DNA of 64,000 nucleotides from a bacterium SCSIO 12643 (GTDB lineage Bacteria; Bacteroidota; Bacteroidia; Flavobacteriales_G; Salibacteraceae), in assembly GCA_024398135.1 (NCBI GenBank), contig CP073750.1, positions 310,001 through 374,000 on the forward strand, given 5' to 3'. Positions 16,932 through 26,266 of the stretch are shown here, one piece after another (the stretch's first letter is position 1; every line of letters begins with the position of its first letter). A program made the position numbers and the translations under genes. Under the pieces are notes generated by a model, which saw only the letters and a program-made list of their open reading frames with translations, was not told the DNA's origin and searched no databases.

Positions 16932-18596
16932 CTATCGAATGGCTTGATGCACATTTTTACCTGTACATCCCATTGGAGGTTGAATCCCAACAATTGCCGA
17001 AACAGTTGGAACAATATCCTCTACTCTGGTTCTTTTCTGAGTTTCACCTTTTTCTACACCATATCCATATAATAAAAATGGGACATGCGTATCATAAGTC
17101 CATGGTGAGCCATGAGAAGTGCCTCCTCTTCCTTCATAACTATCCGAAATCCATCCTGGCATCATGATTAAAGCCACATCGCCTGAACGTTGATGGTTCC
17201 ATCCTTTTTGTACCACTTCTTTTGTTCTATCCGTGTATTGTTGCGAAATCAAATCTTTTTTAGTCATACCTGATTTCACTCCATCTTGTTGCATTGCAAT
17301 TTCAACAGTCTTTTCACTTAATTCGGAGATATTAATTTTATGCTTTGCAATTAGGTCATGATCAAAAAAGAACTGATAATTTGAATAACTCTTTATCAAA
17401 CTATCTACTCCATATTGTGCCATTAAGCCAGAATTAACCGATGCCCAAATCGTAGAGTCATTATAATATCCTACTTCCACACCTTGATCTATTAACTCCT
17501 GAGGAACATGTGCAGCTCCGTGATCAGCTGTTAAGAATAATACGTATTCGCCTTTTCCTACTTTTTGATCCAAATAATCCAACAATTCTGAAATGGATTG
17601 ATCCAGTCTTAAATAGGTATCCTCTACTTCAATTGAATTTGGGCCATATTTATGACCAATGTAATCCGGACTTGAGAAACTAATTGTAAACAAATCCATT
17701 ATACTATCCTGACCTAATCGTTCATGTTCAATCGCTTCTTTCGCAAAATCAACTAAAAGATTATTACCAAATGGTGTACTCTTTATCAAGCTATATCCTT
17801 CTTTTTCTTTGATTTTCTTCAAATCATACGGAAATGTCGGGCTATGTCCTTTATGAATACTTTGTTCATAATGGTTATCATCCGGATTAGATTCTGTGTA
17901 CTCACTTATAGGGAGCATGGTTTCCCATGTTTGAGATAAATAATGCTCAGGTAGCTGTTTTTGATTAAAGGTCTGTACCCATTCTGGTAATTCATTCATA
18001 TAATAGGTGGAAGAGATAAACACGCCATCTTTTCCTCCTTTAAACCAATATGCCGCATCAGCCATCTTTCCAGCCGGTAAAACCGCAGCGCGATCTTTAA
18101 TTGAGATTCCAATCACCTTACCCTTATGATTCGTAGCCAACTTCACCTGATCACCTAATCCGGTAACCAACATATTGCGGGGAGATCTGTTTTCCTTTTT
18201 AAAATCTCCTCCTACTGACTTTACCAGAGTATCTTCCACACAATAAATCAAACGCTCTATGGATTTATCATACCAATTGTTTGCTATAATACCATGAACC
18301 TGCGGTGTTGTACCTGTAAATACGGAAGCATGTCCGGGCCCTGTAAATGTTGGCATATAACTAAAATGATGTGACTTACATTGAAACCCATCACCAATCA
18401 ATCTCTTGAATCCTGTTTCACTATACTTACTGGCATAACGTGTGAGATAATCAAATCTCATTTGATCCACGACCACACCTACAACCAATTTAGGAGAAGA
18501 AGCAATTCCGGTATGTTTTTGTTTTTTTTCGGCCGGCTGACATGAAAATAGGATGGCAGCCAAAACAAGATATAATATGTTACGCATCTGATTCAT
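16932..18596 (-). CDS. PafA-like alkaline phosphatase, lipoprotein
   Basis: This 554-residue member of the alkaline phosphatase superfamily has a lipoprotein signal (LFSC, Cys at residue 19). Metal and catalytic motifs are D44 in VVVDQMRFDY, nucleophile Thr85 in PTFTGPGHASVFTG, ANNWYD, SIKDRAAVLPAGK (the Lys and Arg that contact phosphate in PafA), TADHGAAH and GTSHGSPWTYD. This set is that of the calcium-activated, phosphate-insensitive PafA monoesterases of Bacteroidota rather than of PhoA, which uses Ser. It probably releases phosphate from organic esters at the cell envelope. No Pho box was recognised upstream. Confidence 0.88.
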   Translation of the reverse strand: MNQMRNILYLVLAAILFSCQPAEKKQKHTGIASSPKLVVGVVVDQMRFDYLTRYASKYSETGFKRLIGDGFQCKSHHFSYMPTFTGPGHASVFTGTTPQVHGIIANNWYDKSIERLIYCVEDTLVKSVGGDFKKENRSPRNMLVTGLGDQVKLATNHKGKVIGISIKDRAAVLPAGKMADAAYWFKGGKDGVFISSTYYMNELPEWVQTFNQKQLPEHYLSQTWETMLPISEYTESNPDDNHYEQSIHKGHSPTFPYDLKKIKEKEGYSLIKSTPFGNNLLVDFAKEAIEHERLGQDSIMDLFTISFSSPDYIGHKYGPNSIEVEDTYLRLDQSISELLDYLDQKVGKGEYVLFLTADHGAAHVPQELIDQGVEVGYYNDSTIWASVNSGLMAQYGVDSLIKSYSNYQFFFDHDLIAKHKINISELSEKTVEIAMQQDGVKSGMTKKDLISQQYTDRTKEVVQKGWNHQRSGDVALIMMPGWISDSYEGRGGTSHGSPWTYDTHVPFLLYGYGVEKGETQKRTRVEDIVPTVSAIVGIQPPMGCTGKNVHQAIR

Positions 18597-18610
18597 TAAA
18601 ATATAATTCG

Positions 18611-18618
18611 CAAATGTA
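18611..18618 (-). promoter_or_regulatory. Bacteroidota -7 box before the PafA-like gene
   Basis: The minus strand reads TACATTTG, an exact TAnnTTTG match 14 bp before the ATG, implying a leader of only about 10 nt. Confidence 0.45.
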
Positions 18619-18675
18619 AGTCATGATCATTTTCTTAGGTTGACTTCATGTCAAGTGAACGTTAATAAAATGTCA

Positions 18676-18709
18676 TAAAAAAAAGGTAGCCGATTACTCG
18701 ACTACCTTT
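18676..18709 (-). terminator. Intrinsic terminator of the Cj0069-like gene
   Basis: The stem AAAGGTAG/CTACCTTT has an inner CGA/TCG stem and loop TTAC. Read on the minus strand it ends in a T8 run, 25 bp after the stop codon of the gene at 18735. Confidence 0.88.
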
Positions 18710-18734
18710 CCGCGCACGTAGGTTCAAAATAGAG

Positions 18735-19802
18735 TTATTTCGTAAATGCTGCCCATTTGGAGTTTACTGCAGACTCTGCATCCAATAATGCCAGCACTTC
18801 ATCTGCAATGTTTTCGCTCAATTCCAAATGTGTGGTAAATCCAACGCATGAAGCATTAATCTCACCTAAAATATATTTGTCCTGGCCAGTTTTCTTATCT
18901 GTATCCAGAATAAAATCAGCAGTCCAAATCAATGGTAAATCATAGTTACCTAATCTCCTCTGGATCATCGGAATTGATTTTGAAATAGCTTTCACTAAAT
19001 CAGGCCATTGTTCCGGTTTATCGTAACGATATTTCGCTCCTGAGAATAATGTTGCTGAAAATGCATCTTTTGTCTCTGCCGGTTTTTTGTGTACGATATT
19101 CACTACCGAATCTCTTAACATTAATACACGAATCTCACCTTCAACGATTCTTTCCAAAAATGGCATATCTAATAACATCCCATTTTCACCTTCCAAATAC
19201 TGGATACAGAACTCTAAAAATTCTTGTAAAGTTTTTTCTTCTGTGTGGTTGTCTTTTGCTTCAGTTAATTTCAATTTCGCATCCAATGGTACACGACCTT
19301 TCATTTTTTCTTTTCCAAGCACTTCAACTCTCCAAATACCTTCACCGGTAGATCCTCTGTTTTGCTTGATCACACGTACACCATTCAATAAACTCTTTGG
19401 GAATTTTTCTTTTAGGGTATCAAAATCATAATAAGTGTACACATCATCCGGAACGATATCTGTTCCTTTTAACTTCTCTACCGAATTTTTAGCGCCATAT
19501 GCCACCATAGCATCCGGATGGGGCAATCCTTCCACTCCATTTGCTACCAATTCTTTCAACATTTGGAAATATCCTACCTCACTTGGCAAGTTACCTGGGT
19601 TAACTCTACTGATATAAGCATCAGCTTTGCTCGTAGTGTAACGATAAATCTCTCCACGATCTTCGTCCGAATAAAAAATAATCTCTGCTGTCCATCCTCT
19701 GGATTTTAAAGAATCAATAATAGGCTTAGAATCCATTCTGAATCCATATTTACCCTTATCCGATCCTCCACGAGCCTCAAAAATTACAACATGTTTTTTC
19801 AT
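18735..19802 (-). CDS. Cj0069-family ATP-grasp-like protein
   Basis: This is a 355-residue cytosolic protein with no signal peptide. It has an N-terminal pre-ATP-grasp-like region (KKHVVIFEARGG, then YISRVNPGNLP near 65), a nucleotide-binding middle (RVIKQNRGSTGEGIWRVE near 144-161), and a C-terminal part with IWTADFILD and LGEINASCVGFTTH, resembling the metal-binding end of ATP-grasp ligases. The whole sequence fits the Cj0069 family as I recall it, whose substrate is unknown. It is monocistronic, with its own -7 box and a strong terminator. It may be a carboxylate-amine ligase, but that rests only on the fold. Confidence 0.78.
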   Translation of the reverse strand: MKKHVVIFEARGGSDKGKYGFRMDSKPIIDSLKSRGWTAEIIFYSDEDRGEIYRYTTSKADAYISRVNPGNLPSEVGYFQMLKELVANGVEGLPHPDAMVAYGAKNSVEKLKGTDIVPDDVYTYYDFDTLKEKFPKSLLNGVRVIKQNRGSTGEGIWRVEVLGKEKMKGRVPLDAKLKLTEAKDNHTEEKTLQEFLEFCIQYLEGENGMLLDMPFLERIVEGEIRVLMLRDSVVNIVHKKPAETKDAFSATLFSGAKYRYDKPEQWPDLVKAISKSIPMIQRRLGNYDLPLIWTADFILDTDKKTGQDKYILGEINASCVGFTTHLELSENIADEVLALLDAESAVNSKWAAFTK

Positions 19803-19836
19803 TTAATTTTTTGTTTGTTTTCTGATTATTACTACC

Positions 19837-19844
19837 CAAATTTA
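19837..19844 (-). promoter_or_regulatory. Bacteroidota -7 box before the Cj0069-like gene
   Basis: The minus strand reads TAAATTTG, an exact TAnnTTTG match 34 bp before the ATG. Confidence 0.45.
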
Positions 19845-20275
19845 TTTTGCAATTATAGATCAATAAATGATCTACATACATATTAAAATTTGAATCTAAT
19901 CATATTAAAAATTAACATTTATCCATAAAAAAAGTGCGACAAATATTGTCCTCTTAAGTGATTATTTTTAGGCGTTTAGGTTATCAAATTTTTATTTTTT
20001 CACCTGGTAATTTTATCAAATTGTTAGAAAGTCATAAAATCTATATTTCCAGTATGTTTCCAGATCATTTTAAAGCACATAAATATGAAGAATTTTCATT
20101 CTCATTCTTAAAATACTGATCTAAATCATATCGAAACATACAAATAGAAAATTCGAGTTTTTTTTGTCAAAAACGCGTAATAATATAGGTGTCATTTTGG
20201 ATAATGATTCTTCTTCATTTGCATTCGATCTCTAAAGCACTTTCTTTTGCATTTTAAGCATCTTAATTATCAATA
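19845..20275. other. AT-rich divergent intergenic region
   Basis: About 430 bp separate the Cj0069-like gene from the divergent membrane-protein gene. It is very AT-rich with runs of A and T. Apart from the -7 box to its left I see no strong hairpin, no tRNA cloverleaf and no credible short gene. Confidence 0.6.
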
Positions 20276-20755
20276 ATGCATTATTTCACACTGGCAAGAG
20301 TCGTTCATATTGTTGCTGTTGTTTTTTGGATTGGAGGCGTAGCTATGGTAACTACTGTAATTTTACCTGCAGTGCGAAGAATGAACTCAAAAAAGGATAA
20401 GATCGATACATTCGAAAAAATTGAGGGTAAATTCTCCTTGCAGGCAAAGGTCACCACTTTGCTCACCGCAATCAGTGGCTTCTACATGATGTATGAATTG
20501 GATGCCTGGGATCGATATCATCAGTTAAGATATTGGTGGATTACAGCCATGACCATGATTTGGGTCTTGTTTACGGTTGTATTGTTTATTCTCGAACCTT
20601 TCGTTCTGCACAAATGGTATCAAAAGAACGCAGAAAAAAATCCCGAAAAGACCTTTCAATTTATACAACGCTTCCACTGGGTTTTATTGACCTTAAGCAT
20701 GATCACATTAATCGGAGCTGTTGCAGGAAGTCATGGGCTTTTCTTTATTCAGTAA
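20276..20755 (+). CDS. CopD-like small integral membrane protein
   Basis: This 159-residue protein has four predicted transmembrane segments (about 8-30, 52-72, 85-108 and 133-153). Conserved-looking His residues lie in the first helix (H2 and H11 in YFTLARVVHIVAVVFWIGG). This resembles CopD/HemJ-like four-helix membrane proteins that carry heme or copper, but the similarity is weak and the function unknown. It is followed by cvfB after 67 bp; that gene has its own -7 box, so they may not be cotranscribed. Confidence 0.6.
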   Translation: MHYFTLARVVHIVAVVFWIGGVAMVTTVILPAVRRMNSKKDKIDTFEKIEGKFSLQAKVTTLLTAISGFYMMYELDAWDRYHQLRYWWITAMTMIWVLFTVVLFILEPFVLHKWYQKNAEKNPEKTFQFIQRFHWVLLTLSMITLIGAVAGSHGLFFIQ

Positions 20756-20796
20756 ATTCAAGCCAAAAGATCAGTAACCACTCTATATCCCTAACT

Positions 20797-20804
20797 TATC
20801 TTTG
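20797..20804 (+). promoter_or_regulatory. Bacteroidota -7 box before cvfB
   Basis: TATCTTTG matches TAnnTTTG exactly and lies 18 bp before the ATG. Confidence 0.5.
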
Positions 20805-20822
20805 CACCATTAAATCAAAAGA

Positions 20823-21716
20823 ATGGAATTAGGAGAATTCAATAAGTTACATATTCTAAGATTCAGAAGTAATGGGTGCTATCTGGGAGAATTTGATGGA
20901 AACCCGGAAGATATTACAGACGATGTAGATCCGGCAGAAAATCCATTTGGAGAAGGTGTGCTTCTGCCTCAGCGTTATGTTACGGAATCAATGAAATTGG
21001 GCGATGAATTAAATGTTTTCCTATATACCGATTCTGAAGATCGAATTGTAGCCACAACGGAACATCCTAAAGTAGTCTTACATGAATTTGCCCCTTTAAA
21101 AGTGAAGTCGGTTACTGCTGTAGGTGCTTTTATGGATTGGGGATTATCCAAAGATCTTTTTGTGCCTTATGCTGAGCAAAACAAAAACGTAAAAGTTGGA
21201 AATACCCATGTGGTCTTTTTATATCTGGACGCTGAAACAGAAAGGCTGGTTGGAACTACTAAAATTGAGAATGTAATTGACAACGAAGAAATCATTGTAT
21301 CTGAAAAAGAAGAAGTCAAATTACTTATCTATAAAGAAACCCCTTTAGGTTATAAGGCGATCATTAATGATGAAAATATAGGTCTACTCTATCGTACCGA
21401 ATTGAACAAGACTGTGAATATTGGTGATTACCACACTGGTTATGTCAAAAAGATTCGTGCAGACCGTAAAATCGATTTAGCACTCGATATCCAGGGAGTA
21501 GAAATTATCGAATCCAGTGCTAAAGCACTTTACCAAAAAATCCAATCTGAAAACGGATTTGTGCCTTTCCATGATAAATCTGATCCACAAGACATAAGAG
21601 ACTATTTTGGAATGAGTAAAAAGACTTTCAAAAAGGCTGCCGGAGCACTTTACAAACAACACCTCATAGAAATCAAAGATGACGGTCTACACCTCATCAT
21701 CGAAGATATAGACTAA
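20823..21716 (+). CDS. cvfB: CvfB-like S1 RNA-binding protein
   Basis: This 297-residue protein matches CvfB/YitL. It has several S1-like OB-fold modules (about residues 1-65; 70-140 with GAFMDWGLSKDLFVPYAEQ; 150-220 with GYKAIINDENIGLLYRTEL) and a C-terminal winged helix (about 235-295, ending LYKQHLIEIKDDGLHLI). CvfB proteins bind RNA and influence virulence and stress gene expression in Firmicutes; the role in Bacteroidota is not known to me. It is followed by gpmI after about 50 bp. Confidence 0.88.
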   Translation: MELGEFNKLHILRFRSNGCYLGEFDGNPEDITDDVDPAENPFGEGVLLPQRYVTESMKLGDELNVFLYTDSEDRIVATTEHPKVVLHEFAPLKVKSVTAVGAFMDWGLSKDLFVPYAEQNKNVKVGNTHVVFLYLDAETERLVGTTKIENVIDNEEIIVSEKEEVKLLIYKETPLGYKAIINDENIGLLYRTELNKTVNIGDYHTGYVKKIRADRKIDLALDIQGVEIIESSAKALYQKIQSENGFVPFHDKSDPQDIRDYFGMSKKTFKKAAGALYKQHLIEIKDDGLHLIIEDID

Positions 21717-21739
21717 CCTACACGATTTTATTTAAATTT

Positions 21740-21747
21740 TAAATTTG
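21740..21747 (+). promoter_or_regulatory. Bacteroidota -7 box before gpmI
   Basis: TAAATTTG fits TAnnTTTG and lies 21 bp before the chosen ATG. The in-frame TTG at 21745 overlaps this box, which argues that translation starts at 21769. Confidence 0.5.
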
Positions 21748-21768
21748 CCGAAAATTAAAGATCAGTTC

Positions 21769-23289
21769 ATGAGCAATAAAGTTATCCTAATGATATTTGA
21801 TGGATTTGGAATCGCTAAAAATCCGGAAGTATCTGCTATTCATAAAGCTAAAACACCATTTTTAGATTCACTCTATCAAAAGTATCCTAATGCACAACTT
21901 GAAGCATCCGGGCTTTTTGTAGGACTCCCTGATGGACAAATGGGTAACTCTGAAGTTGGACACATGAATTTAGGTGCTGGTCGTGTGATTTATCAAGATA
22001 TCGTTCGAATTAATAAAGACATCGAAGATGGAGCTTTTTATCAAAATGAAGTTTTGGTAAACGCATTTAAAACAGCGATTCAAAACAATAAGAAAGTTCA
22101 CGTTCTGGGACTTCTTTCTGATGGCGGAATCCATTCGCATATCAATCACCTAAAAGCAATTTCGAAATATGCGAAAGACTTAAATTTCGATAATTTGTTC
22201 TTACATGCGTTCATGGATGGTAGAGACACAGATCCTAATAGTGGCAAAGGTTTCTTAGCGGATATTGAGCATCATTTCAACCAAAACTCAGGTAAAATTG
22301 CTTCTATTGTAGGGCGTTACTATGGTATGGATCGTGACAACCGTTGGGAGCGCGTTCAACAAGCATATCACCTGCTTGTAAATGGGAAGGGTGCCGAATT
22401 TACTTCTGCTCAGGATGCCATAGAAAGTTCTTATGCGCAAAACATCACCGATGAATTTGTTCCTGCATCTGTGATTACTGAAAATAACAATCCTGTTGCG
22501 ACAGTTGAAGAAGGTGATGTCATTATTCACTTTAACTTTAGAAGTGATCGTGCCAGAGAGCTTACTGCTGCTATTACCCAAGGTATCGAAAATGAATATG
22601 GAATGAAAAAATTGGATGTACATTATAATTGTATGACCAATTACGATTCTAAATTCGAAGGCCTGGAAATTCTTTATAGAAAAGACAACCTTAATAACAC
22701 CTTAGGTGAAGTTGTCGCACAACATCAAAAAAAGCAAATTCGAATTGCGGAAACAGAAAAGTATCCACACGTCACCTATTTCTTTAATGGAGGCTGTGAA
22801 GAACCGTTTACAGGTGAAAAAAGAATTCTCATCCCATCTCCTAAAGTAGCGACTTACGATCTTCAACCTGAGATGAGTGCATTTGAAGTCAGAGACGCCA
22901 TCGTAGCTGAATTAAAAAAACAGGAAACTGATTTGGTTGTATTGAATTTTGCCAATCCGGATATGGTAGGTCATACCGGTGTAATGGAAGCTGCGGTTAA
23001 AGCAGTAGAGACTGTTGATGATTGTGCGCAAACGGTTGTTTCAACAGGTTTAGAAAATGGCTACAGTACCATTCTATTGGCAGATCACGGAAATGTGGAT
23101 TGTATGATGAACGAAGATGGATCACCCAATACGGCACATAGTACACAACCGGTTCCATGGTTCTTTATCGATCAAAACCAAAGACCAGAACTTAAAAATG
23201 GGAAACTGGCCGATGTAGCGCCAACCATTTTGAGTTTTATGGGAGTTCCTATTCCAAAAGAAATGGATGGAGAAGTTTTGATCTCCTAA
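21769..23289 (+). CDS. gpmI: 2,3-bisphosphoglycerate-independent phosphoglycerate mutase
   Basis: This 506-residue glycolytic enzyme interconverts 3- and 2-phosphoglycerate using two Mn ions. It has D11 in LMIFDGFG, the phosphoserine nucleophile S61 in DGQMGNSEVGHMNLGAGR, DGRDTDPNSG, GRYYGMDRDNRWER, FNFRSDRARE, FNGGCEEPF, NFANPDMVGHTG and LLADHGNVD. Length and motif order are those of classic iPGM. The ATG at 21769 (MSNKVILM) is the better start; a TTG 8 codons earlier lies on the promoter box. Confidence 0.97.
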   Translation: MSNKVILMIFDGFGIAKNPEVSAIHKAKTPFLDSLYQKYPNAQLEASGLFVGLPDGQMGNSEVGHMNLGAGRVIYQDIVRINKDIEDGAFYQNEVLVNAFKTAIQNNKKVHVLGLLSDGGIHSHINHLKAISKYAKDLNFDNLFLHAFMDGRDTDPNSGKGFLADIEHHFNQNSGKIASIVGRYYGMDRDNRWERVQQAYHLLVNGKGAEFTSAQDAIESSYAQNITDEFVPASVITENNNPVATVEEGDVIIHFNFRSDRARELTAAITQGIENEYGMKKLDVHYNCMTNYDSKFEGLEILYRKDNLNNTLGEVVAQHQKKQIRIAETEKYPHVTYFFNGGCEEPFTGEKRILIPSPKVATYDLQPEMSAFEVRDAIVAELKKQETDLVVLNFANPDMVGHTGVMEAAVKAVETVDDCAQTVVSTGLENGYSTILLADHGNVDCMMNEDGSPNTAHSTQPVPWFFIDQNQRPELKNGKLADVAPTILSFMGVPIPKEMDGEVLIS

Positions 23290-23300
23290 TCTTATTTTAC

Positions 23301-23334
23301 GGATCATGTGAAACTTTCGTTTTTCGCATGATCC
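23301..23334. other. Inverted repeat after gpmI
   Basis: The 8-bp arms GGATCATG/CATGATCC have an inner GAAA/TTTC stem. No T-run follows on the plus strand, so it may be a weak or factor-assisted terminator or mRNA-end stabiliser for gpmI. Confidence 0.4.
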
Positions 23335-23406
23335 CATCTCTATATTCCAAATAAATAGTATTTTTCTCGCTCACTTAATATCAACCAGTTATATATTGTC
23401 CACACG

Positions 23407-24426
23407 ATGAAAACTTTCAAATACATTGGCACTTCCCTCCTTATTCTTGTACTCATTTTTGTAGCATTCGGATTCTTTCAGAGTAAAGAAGTTTCTGTGA
23501 GCCGATCTATCGTGATTGCCGCACCGATGGATATCGTTTTTGACCAGTTCAATGATCTGGAAAAAAGAATCAAATGGTCTCCCTGGGAAGCTCAGGATTC
23601 TACTATGGTTACACAACTGGGTGATATTACCAAAGGAGTTGGAGCAAGCTATTCATGGACTTCTGAAAACTCAGGTAAAGGAACCATTAGATATTCTGAA
23701 GTAGTTCCGCATCAGTTAATTCAATCTGATCTATTATTCGGTGAACCGGGAGACGAGCCTGCTCAGGGTTTAATGATATTCGCGGAAGCTGAAGATGGAG
23801 TCAAGGTAACCTGGGAAGTTCATATGGATATGGGTAATAATCCGTTCATGAGAATTATGGGACGCTATATGGATGACATCGTGGGCTCAACTTTTGAGAT
23901 GGGTTTAGAATCGGTAAAACAAATCTGCGAAGCTGAAAAAGCATCACTTCCGGATTATGGCGATGTAAAAATTGAAGAAACTACAGTTGAATCTATTTCT
24001 TGTATCAGTTTAAACGATTCTTGTAGTTTGGCTGAATTGGAAGGTAAAATCGCTGAGAACTTTCAAAAACTAGATGCCTATATCCATTTATACAACCTAA
24101 CTCCAAGTGGCTATTCGAGGATTATTTTTCACAAATTCGATCCTCCAAGTTCTGTGGTATTCCAACCGTTGTTTGTGACGACAAAACCTGCTGAAATTTC
24201 TGAAAATGGAATCACTCCGGGTAATACATATGCTGGTAAAGTAATTACTGCAACGCATATTGGTCCGTACAATAAATCTGCTCATGTTTGGGAAGCATTG
24301 GATGCATATCTTGCTAAAAATAATCTGGAAATGAATGGCTCTCCATGGGAACAATATGAAAACACACCTAGAGATGAGCCAGATGAAGACAAACTCATCA
24401 CGCATATCTTTATACCGGTTAAATAA
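23407..24426 (+). CDS. SRPBCC-GyrI-like fusion protein, membrane-anchored
   Basis: This 339-residue protein has an N-terminal hydrophobic anchor (about 5-24), then an SRPBCC/START-like domain (about 30-175: VSRSIVIAAPMDIVFDQFNDLEKRIKWSPW, ending in a long C-terminal helix), then a GyrI-like small-molecule-binding domain (about 180-339: VKIEETTVESISC, AGKVITATHIGPYNKSAHVWEALDAYL, PWEQYENTPRDEPDEDKLITHIFIPV). GyrI-like domains bind drugs and other hydrophobic effectors, and SRPBCC folds bind hydrophobic ligands in a deep cavity. It may bind a lipid or toxic compound at the membrane; no DNA-binding domain is present. It stands alone. Confidence 0.82.
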   Translation: MKTFKYIGTSLLILVLIFVAFGFFQSKEVSVSRSIVIAAPMDIVFDQFNDLEKRIKWSPWEAQDSTMVTQLGDITKGVGASYSWTSENSGKGTIRYSEVVPHQLIQSDLLFGEPGDEPAQGLMIFAEAEDGVKVTWEVHMDMGNNPFMRIMGRYMDDIVGSTFEMGLESVKQICEAEKASLPDYGDVKIEETTVESISCISLNDSCSLAELEGKIAENFQKLDAYIHLYNLTPSGYSRIIFHKFDPPSSVVFQPLFVTTKPAEISENGITPGNTYAGKVITATHIGPYNKSAHVWEALDAYLAKNNLEMNGSPWEQYENTPRDEPDEDKLITHIFIPVK

Positions 24427-24483
24427 AGATTTTCCTCATCTAAAATCATAGTAAATATTACTTCCCTACTTGGATCACTTATG

Positions 24484-24491
24484 TAGATTTG
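24484..24491 (+). promoter_or_regulatory. Bacteroidota -7 box before the CPBP protease gene
   Basis: TAGATTTG matches TAnnTTTG exactly and lies 18 bp before the ATG. Confidence 0.45.
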
Positions 24492-24509
24492 CACTCCTTT
24501 TATTGAGAG

Positions 24510-25139
24510 ATGCCAAAATCTAGATTATATGCCATGGGCTTTGCTACTTTATTGGGTTTTCCAATTGTAGGAATTACTCTGGTGGGTTTTATTGAATCCA
24601 ATCCGTGGGATTTTGAGTTCAATTGGCTTTATCCAGAAAACCTGATTATCCAATTAGGTGTTGGATTAGCTTTTGGAATACTTGCTGGATTTCTGGCCTG
24701 GTTTATTGTAAATCACAAAAGTTTCATTCAAATCAAAATGAAGTATGGTGTTTTAATCCATAGTTTCAGAATGAGCACGTGGGAAATCTTATTCATTTCA
24801 TTTTGTGCAGGGGTTGGAGAAGAATTCCTTTTTAGAGGCATTATTCAACCCTATTGGGGTGTCTGGATTACAGCTATATTCTTTGTGGCCATACATGGTT
24901 ATTTAGACCCAAGGGATCGCAAAATGATGTTTTATGGAATGACTATGACTATCGTTATCGGGATTTTAGGATACATGAAAGTCCATTTAGGATTAATCGC
25001 ACCTATGGCTGCGCATTTTGCAATAGATGTAGTTTTACTTTACAAACTCACAAATGACAAATCATTTAAGATCATTCAGATCCCTACTCCACCACCAGTA
25101 GATGAAGAATCAGATTACCCTGAAAATTTAGAAGATTAA
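24510..25139 (+). CDS. CPBP-family intramembrane metalloprotease
   Basis: This 209-residue membrane protein has several hydrophobic segments (about 8-28, 45-67, 90-103, 115-130, 140-160 and 165-180). It carries the CPBP/Rce1 motifs: E104-E105-x3-R109 in GEEFLFRG, H129 in FVAIHGYL, and APMAAHFAIDV with the last conserved His. The N-terminal half is shorter than in many relatives. Family members include CAAX prenyl proteases and bacteriocin-immunity proteins; a specific substrate cannot be named. The stop codon is 1 bp from that of the convergent DUF481 gene. Confidence 0.9.
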   Translation: MPKSRLYAMGFATLLGFPIVGITLVGFIESNPWDFEFNWLYPENLIIQLGVGLAFGILAGFLAWFIVNHKSFIQIKMKYGVLIHSFRMSTWEILFISFCAGVGEEFLFRGIIQPYWGVWITAIFFVAIHGYLDPRDRKMMFYGMTMTIVIGILGYMKVHLGLIAPMAAHFAIDVVLLYKLTNDKSFKIIQIPTPPPVDEESDYPENLED

Positions 25140-25140
25140 T

Positions 25141-26145
25141 CTACCACTCCCAACCAAATCCTGTATTTAAAACATAATCCACTTCTCCTGCTCCTACAGT
25201 AGGTTGATTATCGTAGTTCAATGTAAAACCGCCTTTAATGTAAAAATCCAATGGTAAATCGTATTTAACATCCATCTTAAAGTCAGTTCTAAATCTACCT
25301 CTTTCCGTAATCCCGGGATAAGCTGAAACTTTAGTAAACAATCCAAAATCCCCAAAATCAAATAAGTTTAACTCTGTACTGATAAACCCCTCCATACTCT
25401 CTTTCCCATTCTCACCATTACTATAAGTTTCATTGATATATGCTGCTCCCCCAGCAAAACTCCAATACCATGTATTTTTATGAACGATATAATAACCAAA
25501 TCCTCCACGCCCATTAATCCTTAAATCTAAAAGCTGCTCCGTATTCGATAAAAAATCTGTTGCTCCGGTTAAAAACCAATCATCCGGTAAAAACAAATTA
25601 GCCGAAACACCACCTTCATTTCTAATCGTGGGTTGAATAGAATCTTGTGTAGAATTTAAAGAACTGTATCTGGCATCCCATGACCAGTTCTCACCCAAAT
25701 ATCCCAAACCTGCTGTAATGTTTAACTGTCGAAGGTTTTTGGCTTTGGTCACACTTAAACCAATATCCACATTCGCGTAAATCTGGCTCCAAAGTCCTTC
25801 ATCTAAGGATTTAAGATATACGATTTCATTCGATCGGACATATTTTTCTCCCTCCATAGTTTTGAGCATTAGGCTTACCGAATCCCCATGCGCAATAGCG
25901 CCTTTAAATCGGGTTCCATCTGATAATGTAATCAGAAATATAGTAGCTGTACTTAATCTTTTAACCCCCTTCCACTCTATCTTAAAATCAGAATCACTAT
26001 AGGAAGTTTTAAAGGTAATCACCCCTCTATCCAAAGTCTTTAATTCTCCTACTATCTGATCCCCATTGTTAAACAGAATAGTGTCTTGCCCATATGACAT
26101 TAAAACTCCAAAAAAACATATTAAAAGTAGTATCAGGTGACGCAT
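25141..26145 (-). CDS. DUF481 outer-membrane protein
   Basis: This 334-residue exported protein has a signal peptide (1-19, ending MSYGQ). The N-terminal part (20-120) holds beta-rich repeats (LFNNGDQIVGELKTLDRGVITFKTSYSD). The C-terminal barrel (about 125-334) has alternating aromatic strands (NWSWDARYSS, TWYWSFAGGAAY) and ends in a terminal aromatic strand, GFGWEW. This is the DUF481 layout. Function is unknown; family members are salt- or stress-related outer-membrane proteins. Confidence 0.85.
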   Translation of the reverse strand: MRHLILLLICFFGVLMSYGQDTILFNNGDQIVGELKTLDRGVITFKTSYSDSDFKIEWKGVKRLSTATIFLITLSDGTRFKGAIAHGDSVSLMLKTMEGEKYVRSNEIVYLKSLDEGLWSQIYANVDIGLSVTKAKNLRQLNITAGLGYLGENWSWDARYSSLNSTQDSIQPTIRNEGGVSANLFLPDDWFLTGATDFLSNTEQLLDLRINGRGGFGYYIVHKNTWYWSFAGGAAYINETYSNGENGKESMEGFISTELNLFDFGDFGLFTKVSAYPGITERGRFRTDFKMDVKYDLPLDFYIKGGFTLNYDNQPTVGAGEVDYVLNTGFGWEW

Positions 26146-26266
26146 ATTGATTTATTTCAAGGTTTAAACATTTTCCAAGTTTCTACAATTTCCCCTCCAG
26201 GGATGAGAAATTTGTGCTTTGGTAATTATTATTACTTTTATCGCATACAATTTAAATAAAGCAAAT

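Noticed and set aside
19845-20275. tRNA or riboswitch in the 430 bp divergent gap
   Set aside because: No cloverleaf, GTTC/T-loop pattern or conserved aptamer core could be found; the region is simply AT-rich.
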